A stretch of DNA of 64,000 nt from Ornithinibacillus contaminans. GTDB lineage: Bacteria; Bacillota; Bacilli; Bacillales; Amphibacillaceae. Under the pieces are notes generated by a model. It saw only the letters and a program-made list of their open reading frames with translations. It ran no database searches and was not told the origin of the DNA. This document shows, one piece after another, positions 38,533-49,375 of this stretch. The stretch lies in contig NZ_LDPV02000021.1 in the NCBI RefSeq assembly GCF_001038425.2, positions 17,378 through 81,377 on the forward strand, written 5' to 3'. How positions within the stretch are numbered: the first letter of the stretch is position 1; the number at the start of each line of letters is the position of its first letter. The translations under genes and the position numbers were made by a program.

Positions 38533-39759
38533 ATGAAACGGATACAAGGATCATTTATCCAAGGGTATGTAAGAGTACTAGTAAAAGGTGATAAACCTGA
38601 ATTATTTTTTCAGGAATGTGTCACCAATGGTTTATCGGTGTGGGATATTAAAAGAGAAGGTGCTAATTCTTGCAGTGGAAATGTTAAATTAGCAGATATA
38701 AAACGACTAAAACAATTAAAACGTAAAAAGAATTACAAAATTTCATTTCAGCAAAGAAGAGGCTACCCATTTATTTTTACTCATCTAGTCAGGAGGAAGG
38801 AGCTCGTAATTTCCTGTATCATGAGTATTTTACTTATCTTGTTTTTATCCAATATCATTTGGAAAGTTGAAATACAAGGTGACCTCCCGCAGGAATTAGA
38901 GAAGAAAATAACAGCACAATTAACCGAATATGGTGTCCATCCAGGGGCTTGGATATTTACATTGGATACACCAGGTACGATTCAACGTAAGCTTACAGAA
39001 GATATACCCGAGCTGTTATGGGTAGGTGTGCGACAAAAAGGGACAAGCTTTCAATTAGAAGGTGTTGAAAAAATAGTCGTTAACGAAGAAAAGGAAGAAG
39101 GTGCTCGTAATTTAATAGCGAGTAAAAAAGGAATCATTAAAAATATGTATGTGTCAAAGGGTGTGCCGAGAGTGGCAATCCACGATTATGTAAAACCTGG
39201 TGACTTGCTAATTTCAGGTAGTTTATACCGAATGGAGAATGGTGAATCAACAGATAAAGAACAGCGAAACGATAACCGAGTATTAGTAGCAGCAGAAGGT
39301 GAGGTTATTGCAAGTACGTGGTACGAGGTGGAGGTTACCGTTCCACTGAAGCAAAACTATGAGCTGCTAACTGGGAATCAAGAAAAAAAATACTATCTTG
39401 GATTTCAGAATGTTACACTTCCAATCTGGGGATTTGGTTCACCAGAATTCACGGAAATTCATCGCGATCTGAAGGAAACTCCGATAAGGTTCTTTAAGTG
39501 GGAATTACCAATTAATATGGTCGAAATGACGCTAAGTGAGAAAAGGTACTATGAGACTGATCGTTCAAAGGAAGAAGCAGTTCAAGTTGGAATTGCACAA
39601 GCTCGAGAAGAACTTCAGCTACAACTTGGTCCAGAGGCGAAGATAACCTCGGAAAAAGTTTTGCATGAATCCGAAGAGAATGGTAAAGTTAAATTATATT
39701 TATATATGACAGTTGAAGAAAATATTACTAAAGCGCAACCAATTACTCAAGGAGATTGA
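38533..39759 (+). CDS. yqfD: Sporulation membrane protein YqfD
   Basis: A 408-aa protein with one transmembrane helix at about residues 93-112 (ELVISCIMSILLILFLS). A soluble N-terminal domain precedes it and a large domain follows, probably in the intermembrane space of the forespore. WDIKREGANSCSGNVKLADIKRLK is the family N-terminus. It works in engulfment-stage sporulation; the exact role is unknown. AGGGGG lies before the ATG. It is followed 2 bases later by phoH. Confidence 0.92.
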   Translation: MKRIQGSFIQGYVRVLVKGDKPELFFQECVTNGLSVWDIKREGANSCSGNVKLADIKRLKQLKRKKNYKISFQQRRGYPFIFTHLVRRKELVISCIMSILLILFLSNIIWKVEIQGDLPQELEKKITAQLTEYGVHPGAWIFTLDTPGTIQRKLTEDIPELLWVGVRQKGTSFQLEGVEKIVVNEEKEEGARNLIASKKGIIKNMYVSKGVPRVAIHDYVKPGDLLISGSLYRMENGESTDKEQRNDNRVLVAAEGEVIASTWYEVEVTVPLKQNYELLTGNQEKKYYLGFQNVTLPIWGFGSPEFTEIHRDLKETPIRFFKWELPINMVEMTLSEKRYYETDRSKEEAVQVGIAQAREELQLQLGPEAKITSEKVLHESEENGKVKLYLYMTVEENITKAQPITQGD

Positions 39760-39761
39760 AT

Positions 39762-40736
39762 ATGCCTGAAAATCTTAACGCAATTGATATTGAGCTTACA
39801 AGCCCACAAGAAGCTCTAGAACTTTTTGGAACAAATGATCGCTATTTAAAACACATAGAAGAAAAACTAAACGTCTCTATTGTTACACGTGGAGAAAAGG
39901 TTAGTGTATCCGGTACTGATGTGGATATTGCAATCGTACAAGATGTGCTTTTAACGTTATTACATGTTGTTCGCAAAGGAATTACCATTGCCGAGCGGGA
40001 TATTGTGTATGCAATAGATTTAGCCAAAGAGGGTAAAATCAATCAATTTGAAACACTATTTGAAGATGTCATTGCTAAAAATGTAAAAGGGAAAGCAATT
40101 CAAATTAAAACGTTGGGGCAAAAAAGCTATGTGTCCGCCATTAGGGAAAATGATTTGGTTTTTGGGATTGGACCAGCTGGAACTGGGAAGACATATCTTG
40201 CAGTTGTGTTAGCTGTTCAAGCCCTTAAAAATGGTCATGTAAAACGTATTATCTTAACAAGACCAGCCGTTGAGGCAGGGGAAAGCTTAGGTTTTTTACC
40301 AGGTGATTTGAAGGAAAAAGTAGATCCATACCTACGCCCATTATATGATGCGTTACATGATGTTCTTGGTGCTGAACATACCATGCGCTTAATTGAAAGA
40401 GAAACGATTGAAATTGCTCCATTAGCTTATATGCGTGGTAGAACATTAGATGATGCCTTTGTGATACTGGATGAAGCTCAAAACACAACACCAGAGCAAA
40501 TGAAAATGTTCTTGACCCGCCTAGGATTTGGCTCTAAGATGGTTATAACTGGTGACTCAACACAAGTGGATTTACCTAAGGGTGTAAAATCTGGATTGCA
40601 AGTAGCGGATAAATTATTAACCGATATTAAGGGAATAGCCTTTATTCATCTTACACAAACAGATGTAGTACGACATCCGCTTGTGCAACGAATTATTGAC
40701 GCTTATGAAAAAGACACAAAACGCAAGGAAATATAA
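39762..40736 (+). CDS. phoH: PhoH-family ATPase
   Basis: A 324-aa cytosolic P-loop ATPase related to the N-terminal half of RNA helicase-like proteins. The Walker A motif is GPAGTGKTYLAV, and Walker B is FVILDEAQNTT, followed by MVITGDSTQVDLP. The ATG at 39762 has GGAG 7 bases upstream. It is next to ybeY and era, as in most bacteria, hinting at an RNA-related role. Confidence 0.95.
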   Translation: MPENLNAIDIELTSPQEALELFGTNDRYLKHIEEKLNVSIVTRGEKVSVSGTDVDIAIVQDVLLTLLHVVRKGITIAERDIVYAIDLAKEGKINQFETLFEDVIAKNVKGKAIQIKTLGQKSYVSAIRENDLVFGIGPAGTGKTYLAVVLAVQALKNGHVKRIILTRPAVEAGESLGFLPGDLKEKVDPYLRPLYDALHDVLGAEHTMRLIERETIEIAPLAYMRGRTLDDAFVILDEAQNTTPEQMKMFLTRLGFGSKMVITGDSTQVDLPKGVKSGLQVADKLLTDIKGIAFIHLTQTDVVRHPLVQRIIDAYEKDTKRKEI

Positions 40737-40765
40737 GACCCAAGATGTTCGGGTCTTATTTCTTT
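40733..40765 (+). terminator. Terminator after phoH
   Basis: ATAAGACCC (40733-40741) and GGGTCTTAT (40751-40759) form a 9-bp stem followed by TTCTTT. Confidence 0.8.
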
Positions 40766-40792
40766 ATAATGAAACGCTAAAAGGGTGAGATA

Positions 40793-42931
40793 ATGGATAC
40801 TGTAAAAAATATAATACGCTTTTTTTTAGAGATTAGGTCGAAGTGGATTAGAATAGTACTACCTGTTTTAGCATTAGCACTGTATTTTTTTGTTTTGATG
40901 ATTAATAATGTCTACACGGAAACTTATGATATTGAGCCATTAACGAATGCTAGACAAACCATTCGTTCCCCAATTACGATAGAGAATGAGCAAGAAACCG
41001 TACGTAAAACGAGAGAAGCGGTTCAGGCTGTAGAGGATCGCTTTGATATATCCACTGATGTAGCGGATGAACAAATTGACTATGTGGAAGAAATTTTTAC
41101 AGCGATTGACAAGCTAGAATCAGAAATTGCTAGTGAAGGAGCACAAGGCGCATCGGATGCACCGTTACAACTAACCAATGTAGAAAAGGTGCAGCGATTT
41201 AAACAGTTATTATCCAATACGATTACCGAGAATGTTGAGGATAGTATTTTCTTAAGATTAATGGATGTTCCAAAGGAAGATAGAGATGAAGGAAAAGAAA
41301 TATTTACAGCCTATCTTGAAGAGGAATATCAAATTGGTGTCAGGACGGAGAATATCAATAGTGCGGTAGAGAACGTACGTGAGAAAATAAAATACTCCAC
41401 ATTAAATCAAAACTTAATCGAGGCACTTACCGAGTTGTCTGAATTTGCGATAGTTGAGAACTCATTTTATGATTCGGAAAAGACGGCCGAGGCACGTAAA
41501 CAGGCAGCTAGTAATGTTGAACCAGTGATGATTAGTGCAGGTGAGGTTATCATTCGCGAGGGTGAAACCATTACCAATGAAGTCTATGAAAAGCTTGAGT
41601 TGGTAGGCTTATTAAATGAAGATAGAAATGTTTTTCCTGTTATTGGACTCGGTATACTGGTGATGTTAATCGGTGCTGTTATTGCTTATGAGATGAATCA
41701 AATTGATAATCAGAAGCGCTTGGACAAACGCAAGATTGTATCGATTATAGCCATTAGCTTTTTTGTCATTTCATTAATGAAGGTTATTAGTTTATTTACG
41801 ACCCAAGCGAATCAATTATTTTTTATTGTGCCAGTTGCAACTGGTGTATTACTTGTTAAACAACTAATTGATGAACGGTTAGCAATTGTGCTGGCATTTT
41901 TATATGCCATTTTAGGTGGTATTATATTCAATGGTCAAATACCAGGATCATTAAGTATTGAAACTGTTATTTATTTCTTATTCTCGCAGTTTGCTGCAAT
42001 TGTCTTTTTAATGAATGTGAAAGATCGTTTAGCAATTGTTCGATCGGGGATTGGAATGTCAGTAGTGAATATGTTAACTATTCTTTTATTTGTATTCTTG
42101 TCCTTTGAAAAATATTCGTTAGGCGATGTCGTTATTTTAGCTGGATTTGGTATCGCATCTGCCCTCTTGTCAGCGGTGCTTACGATTGGATTATTGCCTT
42201 TCTTTGAGACGGGATTAGGGATACTGTCCGATATTAAGCTATTACAATTATCCAGTCCTAATCAACCATTATTAAAAAAAATATTAACCGAGGCACCTGG
42301 TACATATCATCACTCGATTATGGTGGCAAATTTAAGTGAAACAGCATGTGATGCAATTGGTGCCAATGGTCTGTTAGCTCGGGTTGCCGCCTATTATCAT
42401 GATATTGGTAAAACTGTTCGCCCGCATTATTTCATTGAAAATCAGTTGTCAATTAAAAATCCGCATGACGTAATGTCACCAGCCCAAAGTGCAGATATTA
42501 TTATCAGACATCCGTATGACGGTGCTGAATTATTAAAGAAGCATCGAATGCCAAAGGAAATTATCGATGTAGCGATGCAGCATCACGGGACAACATTATT
42601 ACAGTATTTTTATGTGAAAGAAAAGGAAACTAATAATGCAGCTAGAGAAGAAGACTATCGCTACCCTGGCCCGAAGCCACAAACGAAGGAAGCAGCCGTT
42701 ATTTCAATCTGCGATTCAGTGGAGGCAGCGGTTCGGTCTTTACATGAGCCTACCGAGGAAAAGATTGAGGAAATCGTCTCTAATATTGTTAATAGTAGGC
42801 TAATGGATGGACAACTTGATGAATGCCCGCTTACAATCAAAGAGGTGAAAATTGTCCATCAAACAATTTGTGAAGCGTTAAAAGGGATTTTTCATTCTAG
42901 AATTCAGTACCCGAATAAGGAGGTAAAATAA
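40793..42931 (+). CDS. pgpH: Cyclic-di-AMP phosphodiesterase PgpH (7TM-HD)
   Basis: A 712-aa membrane protein that degrades c-di-AMP, the second messenger tied to potassium and osmotic balance. One N-terminal helix, an extracellular 7TMR-HDED domain and seven helices are followed by a cytosolic HD domain with [18 protein letters not shown] and [21 protein letters not shown] precedes the ATG. Its stop overlaps the ybeY start as TAATG. Confidence 0.95.
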   Translation: MDTVKNIIRFFLEIRSKWIRIVLPVLALALYFFVLMINNVYTETYDIEPLTNARQTIRSPITIENEQETVRKTREAVQAVEDRFDISTDVADEQIDYVEEIFTAIDKLESEIASEGAQGASDAPLQLTNVEKVQRFKQLLSNTITENVEDSIFLRLMDVPKEDRDEGKEIFTAYLEEEYQIGVRTENINSAVENVREKIKYSTLNQNLIEALTELSEFAIVENSFYDSEKTAEARKQAASNVEPVMISAGEVIIREGETITNEVYEKLELVGLLNEDRNVFPVIGLGILVMLIGAVIAYEMNQIDNQKRLDKRKIVSIIAISFFVISLMKVISLFTTQANQLFFIVPVATGVLLVKQLIDERLAIVLAFLYAILGGIIFNGQIPGSLSIETVIYFLFSQFAAIVFLMNVKDRLAIVRSGIGMSVVNMLTILLFVFLSFEKYSLGDVVILAGFGIASALLSAVLTIGLLPFFETGLGILSDIKLLQLSSPNQPLLKKILTEAPGTYHHSIMVANLSETACDAIGANGLLARVAAYYHDIGKTVRPHYFIENQLSIKNPHDVMSPAQSADIIIRHPYDGAELLKKHRMPKEIIDVAMQHHGTTLLQYFYVKEKETNNAAREEDYRYPGPKPQTKEAAVISICDSVEAAVRSLHEPTEEKIEEIVSNIVNSRLMDGQLDECPLTIKEVKIVHQTICEALKGIFHSRIQYPNKEVK

Positions 42932-43395
42932 TGCAAATCGATTTCCATGATAATACGGAATCTGTGCCGGAAAGCTATTATGCGTTAATAAAAGGGCTAA
43001 TAACCTTAGCTGGGAAGAAAGAAAATGTACCGGAAGATGCCGAGGTTTCTATTACATTCGTCGATAATGAAGAGATTCAAGTAATCAATCGTGACTATCG
43101 AAATTTAGACAAGCCAACCGATGTAATTTCCTTTGCTCTAGAAGAAACGACAGAAGAAGAGTTAGCAATCGTTGGCCAAGAAGTTCCGGTTGTATTAGGG
43201 GATATTATAATTTCAGTAGAAAAGGCGAAGGAACAAGCAGAAGATTATAATCATTCCTTTGAGAGAGAACTAGGCTTTTTGGCCGTCCATGGCTTTTTAC
43301 ATTTACTAGGATACGATCATATGACAAAAGCTGACGAAAAAGAGATGTTTGAAATGCAAGAACATATCTTAGGGGAATATAATCTTGGACGATAA
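42931..43395 (+). CDS. ybeY: rRNA maturation endoribonuclease YbeY
   Basis: A 154-aa zinc-dependent endoribonuclease used in 16S rRNA 3'-end processing and ribosome quality control. The metal motif [11 protein letters not shown] and [18 protein letters not shown] are complete. GGAGGT lies before the ATG inside the end of pgpH. It overlaps dgkA by 11 bases. Confidence 0.96.
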   Translation: MQIDFHDNTESVPESYYALIKGLITLAGKKENVPEDAEVSITFVDNEEIQVINRDYRNLDKPTDVISFALEETTEEELAIVGQEVPVVLGDIIISVEKAKEQAEDYNHSFERELGFLAVHGFLHLLGYDHMTKADEKEMFEMQEHILGEYNLGR

Positions 43396-43738
43396 AAAGA
43401 AACGAATAGGTTTCGTTTATGCAATCAATGGGTTGCGGGAGGTATTTCAATCGGAATTAAACTTCCGACTACATACATTATCGACGCTGCTTGTAGTGAT
43501 TGCTGGTATCCTTGTTAAGCTATCAACAATTGAATGGGTGGCTGTTTGCTTTGCAATTGGTCTAGTTTTAATGGCAGAGGTCATGAATACGGCTATTGAA
43601 GCAATCATTGATTACGTTAAGCCAGAGAGACATCCGATAGCCAAAAAAATAAAAGATATTGCAGCGGCAGCGGTGTTAATCGCATCGATAACTGCACTCG
43701 TTATCGGTCTTATTATCTTTTTACCAAAGCTATGGTGA
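43385..43738 (+). CDS. dgkA: Diacylglycerol/undecaprenol kinase DgkA
   Basis: A 117-aa small membrane kinase with three helices. The signature [17 protein letters not shown] is complete. In Gram-positive bacteria this family mainly phosphorylates undecaprenol, supplying lipid carrier for wall synthesis. It starts with TTG, with AGGGGA upstream. The cdd gene that follows dgkA in B. subtilis is absent here and a palindromic repeat takes its place. Confidence 0.93.
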   Translation: MDDKKKRIGFVYAINGLREVFQSELNFRLHTLSTLLVVIAGILVKLSTIEWVAVCFAIGLVLMAEVMNTAIEAIIDYVKPERHPIAKKIKDIAAAAVLIASITALVIGLIIFLPKLW

Positions 43739-43739
43739 A

Positions 43740-43880
43740 TAAGGGCTGGGAAACAAGAAAAATGAGCAAGCTAAATAACGAACACTGTACTAGTCTAACT
43801 TGTATATGACGCCAAGCGAGTATAATGCATTATTGTTCGTGTTTTATCTTGCTGAAATACTTGTTTCCCATTTTTTTGTT
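43740..43880. repeat. Long imperfect palindrome, same family, copy 2
   Basis: TGGGAAACAAG (43747-43757) pairs with CTTGTTTCCCA (43860-43870). An inner block near 43764-43783 pairs with one near 43834-43852 through GCAAG/CTTGC and ACGAACA/TGTTCGT. TTTTTTTG follows on the plus strand, so it may also serve as the dgkA terminator. The outer end shares the GGCTGxGA core with copies at 1178 and 50838. Confidence 0.75.
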
Positions 43881-43944
43881 TTAAGGTATGCCTTCGTCGG
43901 TATTTAGCGAAGGAAATAATCTTTTTACAGGTTTTGTCGATAAC

Positions 43945-43973
43945 ATGAAACTAGGAAGAATTTGTAGTATAAT
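43945..43973 (+). promoter_or_regulatory. Possible sigma-A promoter of era
   Basis: ATGAAA (43945-43950), a 17-base spacer and a perfect TATAAT (43968-43973), 55 bases before era. It implies that era is transcribed separately from dgkA. Confidence 0.6.
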
Positions 43974-44027
43974 ATAGCAAACATAGATTCAGGTCTAGTA
44001 TCAAAAAGGAACTTCTTGGAGGATTAC

Positions 44028-44930
44028 ATGGAAACTAATTATAAATCTGGTTTTATTGCGATTATCGGTCGACCAAATGTAGGTAAATCTACGTTCATGA
44101 ACAAAGTAATTGGTCAAAAGATTGCGATCATGAGTGATAAAGCCCAAACAACAAGAAATAAAATACAAGGCGTATTAACACAAGCAGATGCTCAATTTAT
44201 ATTTATAGATACACCTGGTATCCATAAACCGAAGCATCGTCTAGGTGATTTTATGGTTAAGATTGCTGAAAACACATTAAATGAAGTGGATGCAGTCCTC
44301 TTTATGATTAATGCGGATGAAGGCTATGGCCGCGGCGATCAATATATTATTGACCGGTTAGAAAAAGTTAAAAGTCCCGTATTTCTAGTGGTTAATAAAA
44401 TTGATTTAATACATCCGGACAAACTGTTTCCGTTAATTGAGCAGTATAAGGATAAATATGATTTTGAAGAAATCATTCCAATATCAGCACTAGCTGGTAA
44501 TAATGTGAATCATTTAGTTGATGTCCTAAAGGAACATTTGCCAGAAGGTCCACAGTTCTATCCAGCAGATCAAGTAACGGATCATCCAGAGCGATTTGTT
44601 ATTACCGAATTAATACGGGAAAAGGTTCTTCATTTAACGAGAGAAGAGGTACCACATTCCATTGCTGTCGTTTTAGAAAATATTGAAACGAGAGAATCGA
44701 ATGCAATTTTTATTCAAGCGGTCATTGTAACGGAGAGAAGTTCACAAAAAGGTATTTTAATTGGAAAACAAGGCAGCATGCTGAAAAATATCGGTAAAAA
44801 TGCTCGAAAGGATATCGAGGCATTACTCGGTTCCAAAGTGTATTTAGAGCTCTGGGTAAAAGTCCAAAAAGATTGGCGTAATAAGCAAAGTCAGTTGTTT
44901 GAAATGGGCTTCCGTAATGATGAATATTAG
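44028..44930 (+). CDS. era: Ribosome-assembly GTPase Era
   Basis: A 300-aa GTPase that binds the 3' end of 16S rRNA during 30S assembly. The motifs are [25 protein letters not shown] and VVNKIDLI. The C-terminal KH domain carries [20 protein letters not shown]. The ATG at 44028 is set by TGGAGGA (44017-44023). Confidence 0.97.
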   Translation: METNYKSGFIAIIGRPNVGKSTFMNKVIGQKIAIMSDKAQTTRNKIQGVLTQADAQFIFIDTPGIHKPKHRLGDFMVKIAENTLNEVDAVLFMINADEGYGRGDQYIIDRLEKVKSPVFLVVNKIDLIHPDKLFPLIEQYKDKYDFEEIIPISALAGNNVNHLVDVLKEHLPEGPQFYPADQVTDHPERFVITELIREKVLHLTREEVPHSIAVVLENIETRESNAIFIQAVIVTERSSQKGILIGKQGSMLKNIGKNARKDIEALLGSKVYLELWVKVQKDWRNKQSQLFEMGFRNDEY

Positions 44931-45100
44931 AGTTGGAAAATTTTTAAACTAATTGTTTTAGCCTCTGTGGAAACTATAATAGTATCTGATTTATTGATAA
45001 AGCTATTCCAATAAACACATCAGATTAACTCGGTAATCGTCCGTGTTCTAACTTAAAAAAAGATACTTCTAGAGAAGTATAAAGAAAGGTGTGGTTTCTT

Positions 45101-45253
45101 GTGGTCGACTTTGTATGGAAATTATTTAGTCAAACAGGAAATATTGAGACCTATTTACTTATGAAGGAGTTAGAAAGTGAATCACAGGAGCTAGATCAGG
45201 CGGTTAGCTCTACTAATAATTTGGATACTTTACCGGTGGATTCAAATATGTAG
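45101..45253 (+). CDS. yqzL: Small protein YqzL
   Basis: A 50-aa protein in the gap between era and recO. The N-terminal part VWKLFSQTGNIETYLLMKELE matches my memory of B. subtilis YqzL (47 aa), which lies at the same place. It starts with GTG, with GAAAGGTG about 9 bases upstream. The Ser/Asn/Asp-rich tail is variable. The function is unknown. Confidence 0.82.
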   Translation: MVDFVWKLFSQTGNIETYLLMKELESESQELDQAVSSTNNLDTLPVDSNM

Positions 45254-45280
45254 CATGCAGAATAAAGAAGGTGAAGATGT

Positions 45281-46024
45281 ATGCTAGAAAAAATAGATGG
45301 GATCATTATTAAAACAAAGGATTATGGCGAAACCCATAAAATTGTTACGATTTTCAGTAAAAAACTTGGCAAATTTTCTGCGATAGCTAGAGGTGCTAAA
45401 AAACCTAAGAGTAGAATGGCTGCTGTGACGCAGCCATTCATTTATGGACAATTTTTTGTTTATGTTAGCAAAGGATTAAGTACCATTCAACAAGGAGAAA
45501 TCATCAATTCCTATCGTACAATTCGTGAGGATATTATTAAAACAGCTTATACTGCTTATTTAACCGAACTTACTGATAAGCTTTTGGATGAAAATACACC
45601 GAATTACGATATTTATACTCAGTTAATTCATACGCTTGAATGGATTAGTGAGCAAGATGATGTCGATATTCCAATGATGATGTACGAATTAAAGTTATTT
45701 CGGGCAGGTGGATTTGCACCCACAGTCCATCAATGTGCAAATTGCGCAAGTAAGAATGGCCCCTTTTCCTTTTCCATTGCAGAAGGGGGCTTACTTTGTC
45801 CCAAATGTAATTCAATAGATCCGAATGCAATCCAATTACCAGATACGGTTGTGAGACTATTTTACTTGTTTTCAACAGTTGGACTGGAGCGGATAGGAAG
45901 TGTTTCGGTAAAGGCGGAAAATCGACTCCTAATCAGACAACTGTTAGATACATATTATGATCACTATGGTGGTTATTTTCTCAAATCGCGTAAATTTCTT
46001 CAGCAGCTAGATAAGCTAAAGTAA
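45281..46024 (+). CDS. recO: DNA repair protein RecO
   Basis: A 247-aa protein that helps load RecA on SSB-coated DNA in the RecFOR pathway. The N-terminal OB fold starts with IDGIIIKTKDYGETHKIVTIF. The four zinc cysteines are in CANC and CPKC at about residues 149-152 and 169-172. AGAAGGTGA lies before the ATG. Confidence 0.96.
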   Translation: MLEKIDGIIIKTKDYGETHKIVTIFSKKLGKFSAIARGAKKPKSRMAAVTQPFIYGQFFVYVSKGLSTIQQGEIINSYRTIREDIIKTAYTAYLTELTDKLLDENTPNYDIYTQLIHTLEWISEQDDVDIPMMMYELKLFRAGGFAPTVHQCANCASKNGPFSFSIAEGGLLCPKCNSIDPNAIQLPDTVVRLFYLFSTVGLERIGSVSVKAENRLLIRQLLDTYYDHYGGYFLKSRKFLQQLDKLK

Positions 46025-46034
46025 GCGTCATCGG

Positions 46035-46064
46035 TTGACAATGAAGGTCTTTATACAGTAATAT
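46035..46064 (+). promoter_or_regulatory. Sigma-A promoter of glyQS
   Basis: A perfect TTGACA (46035-46040), an 18-base spacer and TAATAT (46059-46064). The transcript would start shortly before the T-box leader. Confidence 0.65.
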
Positions 46065-46087
46065 GATACATATTTCATAAAATGTGC

Positions 46088-46291
46088 GAAGAAAGAGAAG
46101 AGTACATGCTGATTTCATTTAGAGCGAGTCCAGGACGGTGTAAGCTGGACAGTGAAGAAGTTTGGAAGGCACTCTGGAGCATGAATTAATAGAAGCGGCT
46201 ATAGCATAATGCTTTAGCAAATAGGGTGGAACCGCGGAATAAAACCCGTCCCTATGTCTGTAAGGAATTATAGACATAGGGACGGGTTTTT
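46088..46291 (+). promoter_or_regulatory. Glycine T-box riboswitch with terminator
   Basis: The T-box sequence AGGGTGGAACCGCGG is at 46223-46237. Stem I holds the specifier GGC (46168-46170, within GGAAGGCACTCTGG), which reads the glycine anticodon GCC. AAACCCGTCCCTATGTCT (46242-46259) pairs with AGACATAGGGACGGGTTT (46272-46289), a strong terminator followed by T. Uncharged tRNA-Gly pairs with the T-box, favours the antiterminator and switches on glyQS. Confidence 0.96.
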
Positions 46292-46325
46292 CAAATTTCT
46301 AAAAATTGAATTGGAGGTTGAGTAA

Positions 46326-47204
46326 ATGAATATTCAAAATATGATTTTAACACTTCAAAAATATTGGTCTGAACAAAATTGTATTTTAATGCAAGCATAT
46401 GATGTGGAAAAGGGTGCAGGAACAATGTCCCCAATGACGTTACTAAGAAGTCTAGGTCCTGAGCCTTGGCGAGTTGCGTATGTGGAGCCGTCAAGACGCC
46501 CGGCGGATGGTCGATATGGTGAAAACCCAAATCGTCTTTATCAACATCATCAGTTTCAAGTGATCATTAAACCATCTCCAGATAATATCCAAGAGCTTTA
46601 CTTAGAATCGTTAAAAGCGCTAGGTATTAATCCATTAGAGCACGATATTCGCTTTGTAGAAGATAACTGGGAGAACCCAACCCTTGGTGCTGCAGGACTA
46701 GGCTGGGAGGTTTGGTTGGATGGTATGGAGATTACTCAGTTTACGTATTTCCAACAAATCGGTGGTCTAGAAGCAAACCCAGTTACAGTTGAGCTAACCT
46801 ATGGTATTGAGCGACTTGCATCTTATATCCAAGATAAAGAAAACGTATTTGAATTAGAATGGACAGATGGATTTACCGTTAATGATATTTTCAAACAGCC
46901 GGAGTTCGAGCATTCGAAATATACATTTGAAGAATCTAGCATCGATATGCTTTTCCAATTATTTACGATGTACGAAGAGGAAGCACAAAAAACAATGGAA
47001 AAAGGCTTGATTTTTCCAGCATATGATTATGTATTGAAATGTTCCCATACATTTAATTTACTAGATGCTCGTGGTGTTATCTCGGTTACAGAACGAACTG
47101 GTTATATCTCAAGAATACGTAATTTAGCTCGTACTATTGCGAAAGCTTATGTTACTGAAAGAGAACGTTTAGGTTTTCCAATGCTTAAAAAGGAGGCTAA
47201 CTAA
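46326..47204 (+). CDS. glyQ: Glycine-tRNA ligase alpha subunit
   Basis: A 292-aa catalytic subunit of the tetrameric (alpha2beta2) bacterial glycyl-tRNA synthetase. The start [40 protein letters not shown] and [23 protein letters not shown] are highly conserved. TGGAGGTTGA precedes the ATG. It is controlled by the glycine T-box and overlaps glyS by one base. Confidence 0.98.
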   Translation: MNIQNMILTLQKYWSEQNCILMQAYDVEKGAGTMSPMTLLRSLGPEPWRVAYVEPSRRPADGRYGENPNRLYQHHQFQVIIKPSPDNIQELYLESLKALGINPLEHDIRFVEDNWENPTLGAAGLGWEVWLDGMEITQFTYFQQIGGLEANPVTVELTYGIERLASYIQDKENVFELEWTDGFTVNDIFKQPEFEHSKYTFEESSIDMLFQLFTMYEEEAQKTMEKGLIFPAYDYVLKCSHTFNLLDARGVISVTERTGYISRIRNLARTIAKAYVTERERLGFPMLKKEAN

Positions 47205-49288
47205 TGGGTAAAAATGTTTTATTTGAAATTGGCTTAGAAGAATTACCTGCTCGATTTGTTGATGATGCACAACGACAATTAGCGGCAAAAACTCAAAAAT
47301 GGTTGGAAACATTGCGTATTTCTTATCAAACATTAAAAACGTTTTCTACTCCAAGAAGACTTACTGTCCTCATCAATCAAATGGAAGAGAATCAGACAAC
47401 GGTTGAGGAAGAGGTCAAGGGACCCGCAATTAAGATTGCAAAAGACGATGCTGGTAATTGGACGAAAGCGGCAATAGGATTTACTAAAGGACAAGGAAAA
47501 ACAGTTGATGACATTTATACCAAGGATATTAATGGTGTCACGTATATATTTGTGAACAAAATTATTGAAGGGAAACCCGTAGTAGAATTACTACCAGGTT
47601 TCAAAGAAATAATCGAGTCCATCCAATTCGGAAAAAATATGCGTTGGGGTACGCAAACATTACGATATGCACGTCCGATACGTTGGATTGTTGCTCTATC
47701 CGATAAAGATGTAATTCCATTTGAGATTGCTGGTGTGCAAACAAGTAATAAAACATATGGACATCGTTTCCTAGGAAAACAAATCGAAATAGAAAATCCA
47801 CTGAATTACCAGGAGCAATTACAGGAGCAATTTGTCATTGTTGATGCACAAGACCGAGAAAACATGATTTTAACTGGTATAAAAGAAGTAGAAGCGGCGG
47901 GTGGATACGAAGTACCAATTGATAAGGATCTTCTACAAGAAATACGTAACTTGGTTGAATATCCGACGGTATTTGTTGGTTCTTTTGAAGAGGAATATTT
48001 AGATCTTCCTCCTGAAGTATTGATCACTTCAATGAAGGAACACCAACGTTATTTCCCGGTGAAATCAACAACAGGTGAGCTTCTTCCGAAATTTGTAGCG
48101 GTTCGAAATGGTGATGCAAATGCCATTGAAACTGTTATGAAGGGAAATGAGAAGGTATTAAGAGCAAGACTATCTGATGCGGAATTTTTCTATCAAGAGG
48201 ATCAAAAAAATACGATCGATTTTTATAGAAATAAGCTTTCGAATGTTGTTTTCCAAGAAAAACTAGGTACAATTCATGATAAAGTAAATCGTGTCGTAAG
48301 AATTGCTGAAACAATTGCGAAAGCACTACAGCTTGATACATCGACGATAAATCAGGTTACTCGAGCTGCAGCATTAAGTAAATTCGATTTGATGACTAAC
48401 ATGGTGAATGAATTTACCGAACTACAAGGAATTATGGGTGAAAAGTATGCACGGATATTCGGGGAAGAAGAAGCGGTAGCACAGGCGATTCGTGAGCATT
48501 ACATGCCAACAAGTGCACAAGGTGAGCTTCCGGAAACAGAAGTCGGTGCAGTTGTTAGTGTGGCTGATAAGCTAGATACTATAGTTGGGTGTATCGGGGT
48601 AGGCTTGAAACCGACCGGATCCCAGGATCCATATGGCTTACGTAGGCAAGCAATTGGTATTTTGCGAATCGCAAATGATGCGAAATGGACTATTTCTGTT
48701 GCTGATTTATTGGACATTGCCGAAACCGTTTATCAATCAGTAAATCTATCGGCGTTTAATAGTGATACCTTATACGAAGAATTGAATTCGTTTGTGCAGC
48801 AACGAGTTGCATTCGTCTTGAAGGAAAATGGTATTGAGCAGGACGTAATCCATTCCATTACTGCTGGACAGGTTGGGGTAATGCCAATTATTACAGAAAA
48901 AGCGCGGATTCTTTCTGAAAAACGGAGTGATCCAACATTTAAATCATCACAAGAGGCATTGGTTCGGGTACTTAACTTAGCAGAAAAGACAGATCAAACA
49001 GAAGTAAACATTAACCTGTTCGAAACGGAATCTGAAGCTAACCTATATTCTGCATATCAAACCGTGGCGGAAAATTATAAATCTGCCAATGAACAAGGCG
49101 AATTATCTGAAGCGTTCCATCAGCTTGAAGCATTAACAGAACCAATCCATCAATTTTTTGATAACAATATGGTAATGGCTGATGATGAGGCACTTAAGAA
49201 TAATCGATTAGCTTTACTAAAACGAATTGCACTACTGGTGAACAGTTTTGCAGACTTGCAAGCAATTGAATGGAAACAACAATTTTAA
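47204..49288 (+). CDS. glyS: Glycine-tRNA ligase beta subunit
   Basis: A 694-aa tRNA-binding subunit. The start LFEIGLEELPARFV, then FSTPRRLTVLI, RWIVAL and ADKLDTIVGCIGVGLKPTGSQDPYGLRRQA are typical. The HD-like central part and anticodon-binding C-terminus are complete. AAAGGAGG lies before the ATG. Confidence 0.97.
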   Translation: MGKNVLFEIGLEELPARFVDDAQRQLAAKTQKWLETLRISYQTLKTFSTPRRLTVLINQMEENQTTVEEEVKGPAIKIAKDDAGNWTKAAIGFTKGQGKTVDDIYTKDINGVTYIFVNKIIEGKPVVELLPGFKEIIESIQFGKNMRWGTQTLRYARPIRWIVALSDKDVIPFEIAGVQTSNKTYGHRFLGKQIEIENPLNYQEQLQEQFVIVDAQDRENMILTGIKEVEAAGGYEVPIDKDLLQEIRNLVEYPTVFVGSFEEEYLDLPPEVLITSMKEHQRYFPVKSTTGELLPKFVAVRNGDANAIETVMKGNEKVLRARLSDAEFFYQEDQKNTIDFYRNKLSNVVFQEKLGTIHDKVNRVVRIAETIAKALQLDTSTINQVTRAAALSKFDLMTNMVNEFTELQGIMGEKYARIFGEEEAVAQAIREHYMPTSAQGELPETEVGAVVSVADKLDTIVGCIGVGLKPTGSQDPYGLRRQAIGILRIANDAKWTISVADLLDIAETVYQSVNLSAFNSDTLYEELNSFVQQRVAFVLKENGIEQDVIHSITAGQVGVMPIITEKARILSEKRSDPTFKSSQEALVRVLNLAEKTDQTEVNINLFETESEANLYSAYQTVAENYKSANEQGELSEAFHQLEALTEPIHQFFDNNMVMADDEALKNNRLALLKRIALLVNSFADLQAIEWKQQF

Positions 49289-49375
49289 CAATTGTTAATT
49301 TGATTTCCATTCCGGTCTATATAGGCTATAATAATTACTAAATAGTATGTCTCTTTTAATCTGTTGGGTGGTGGA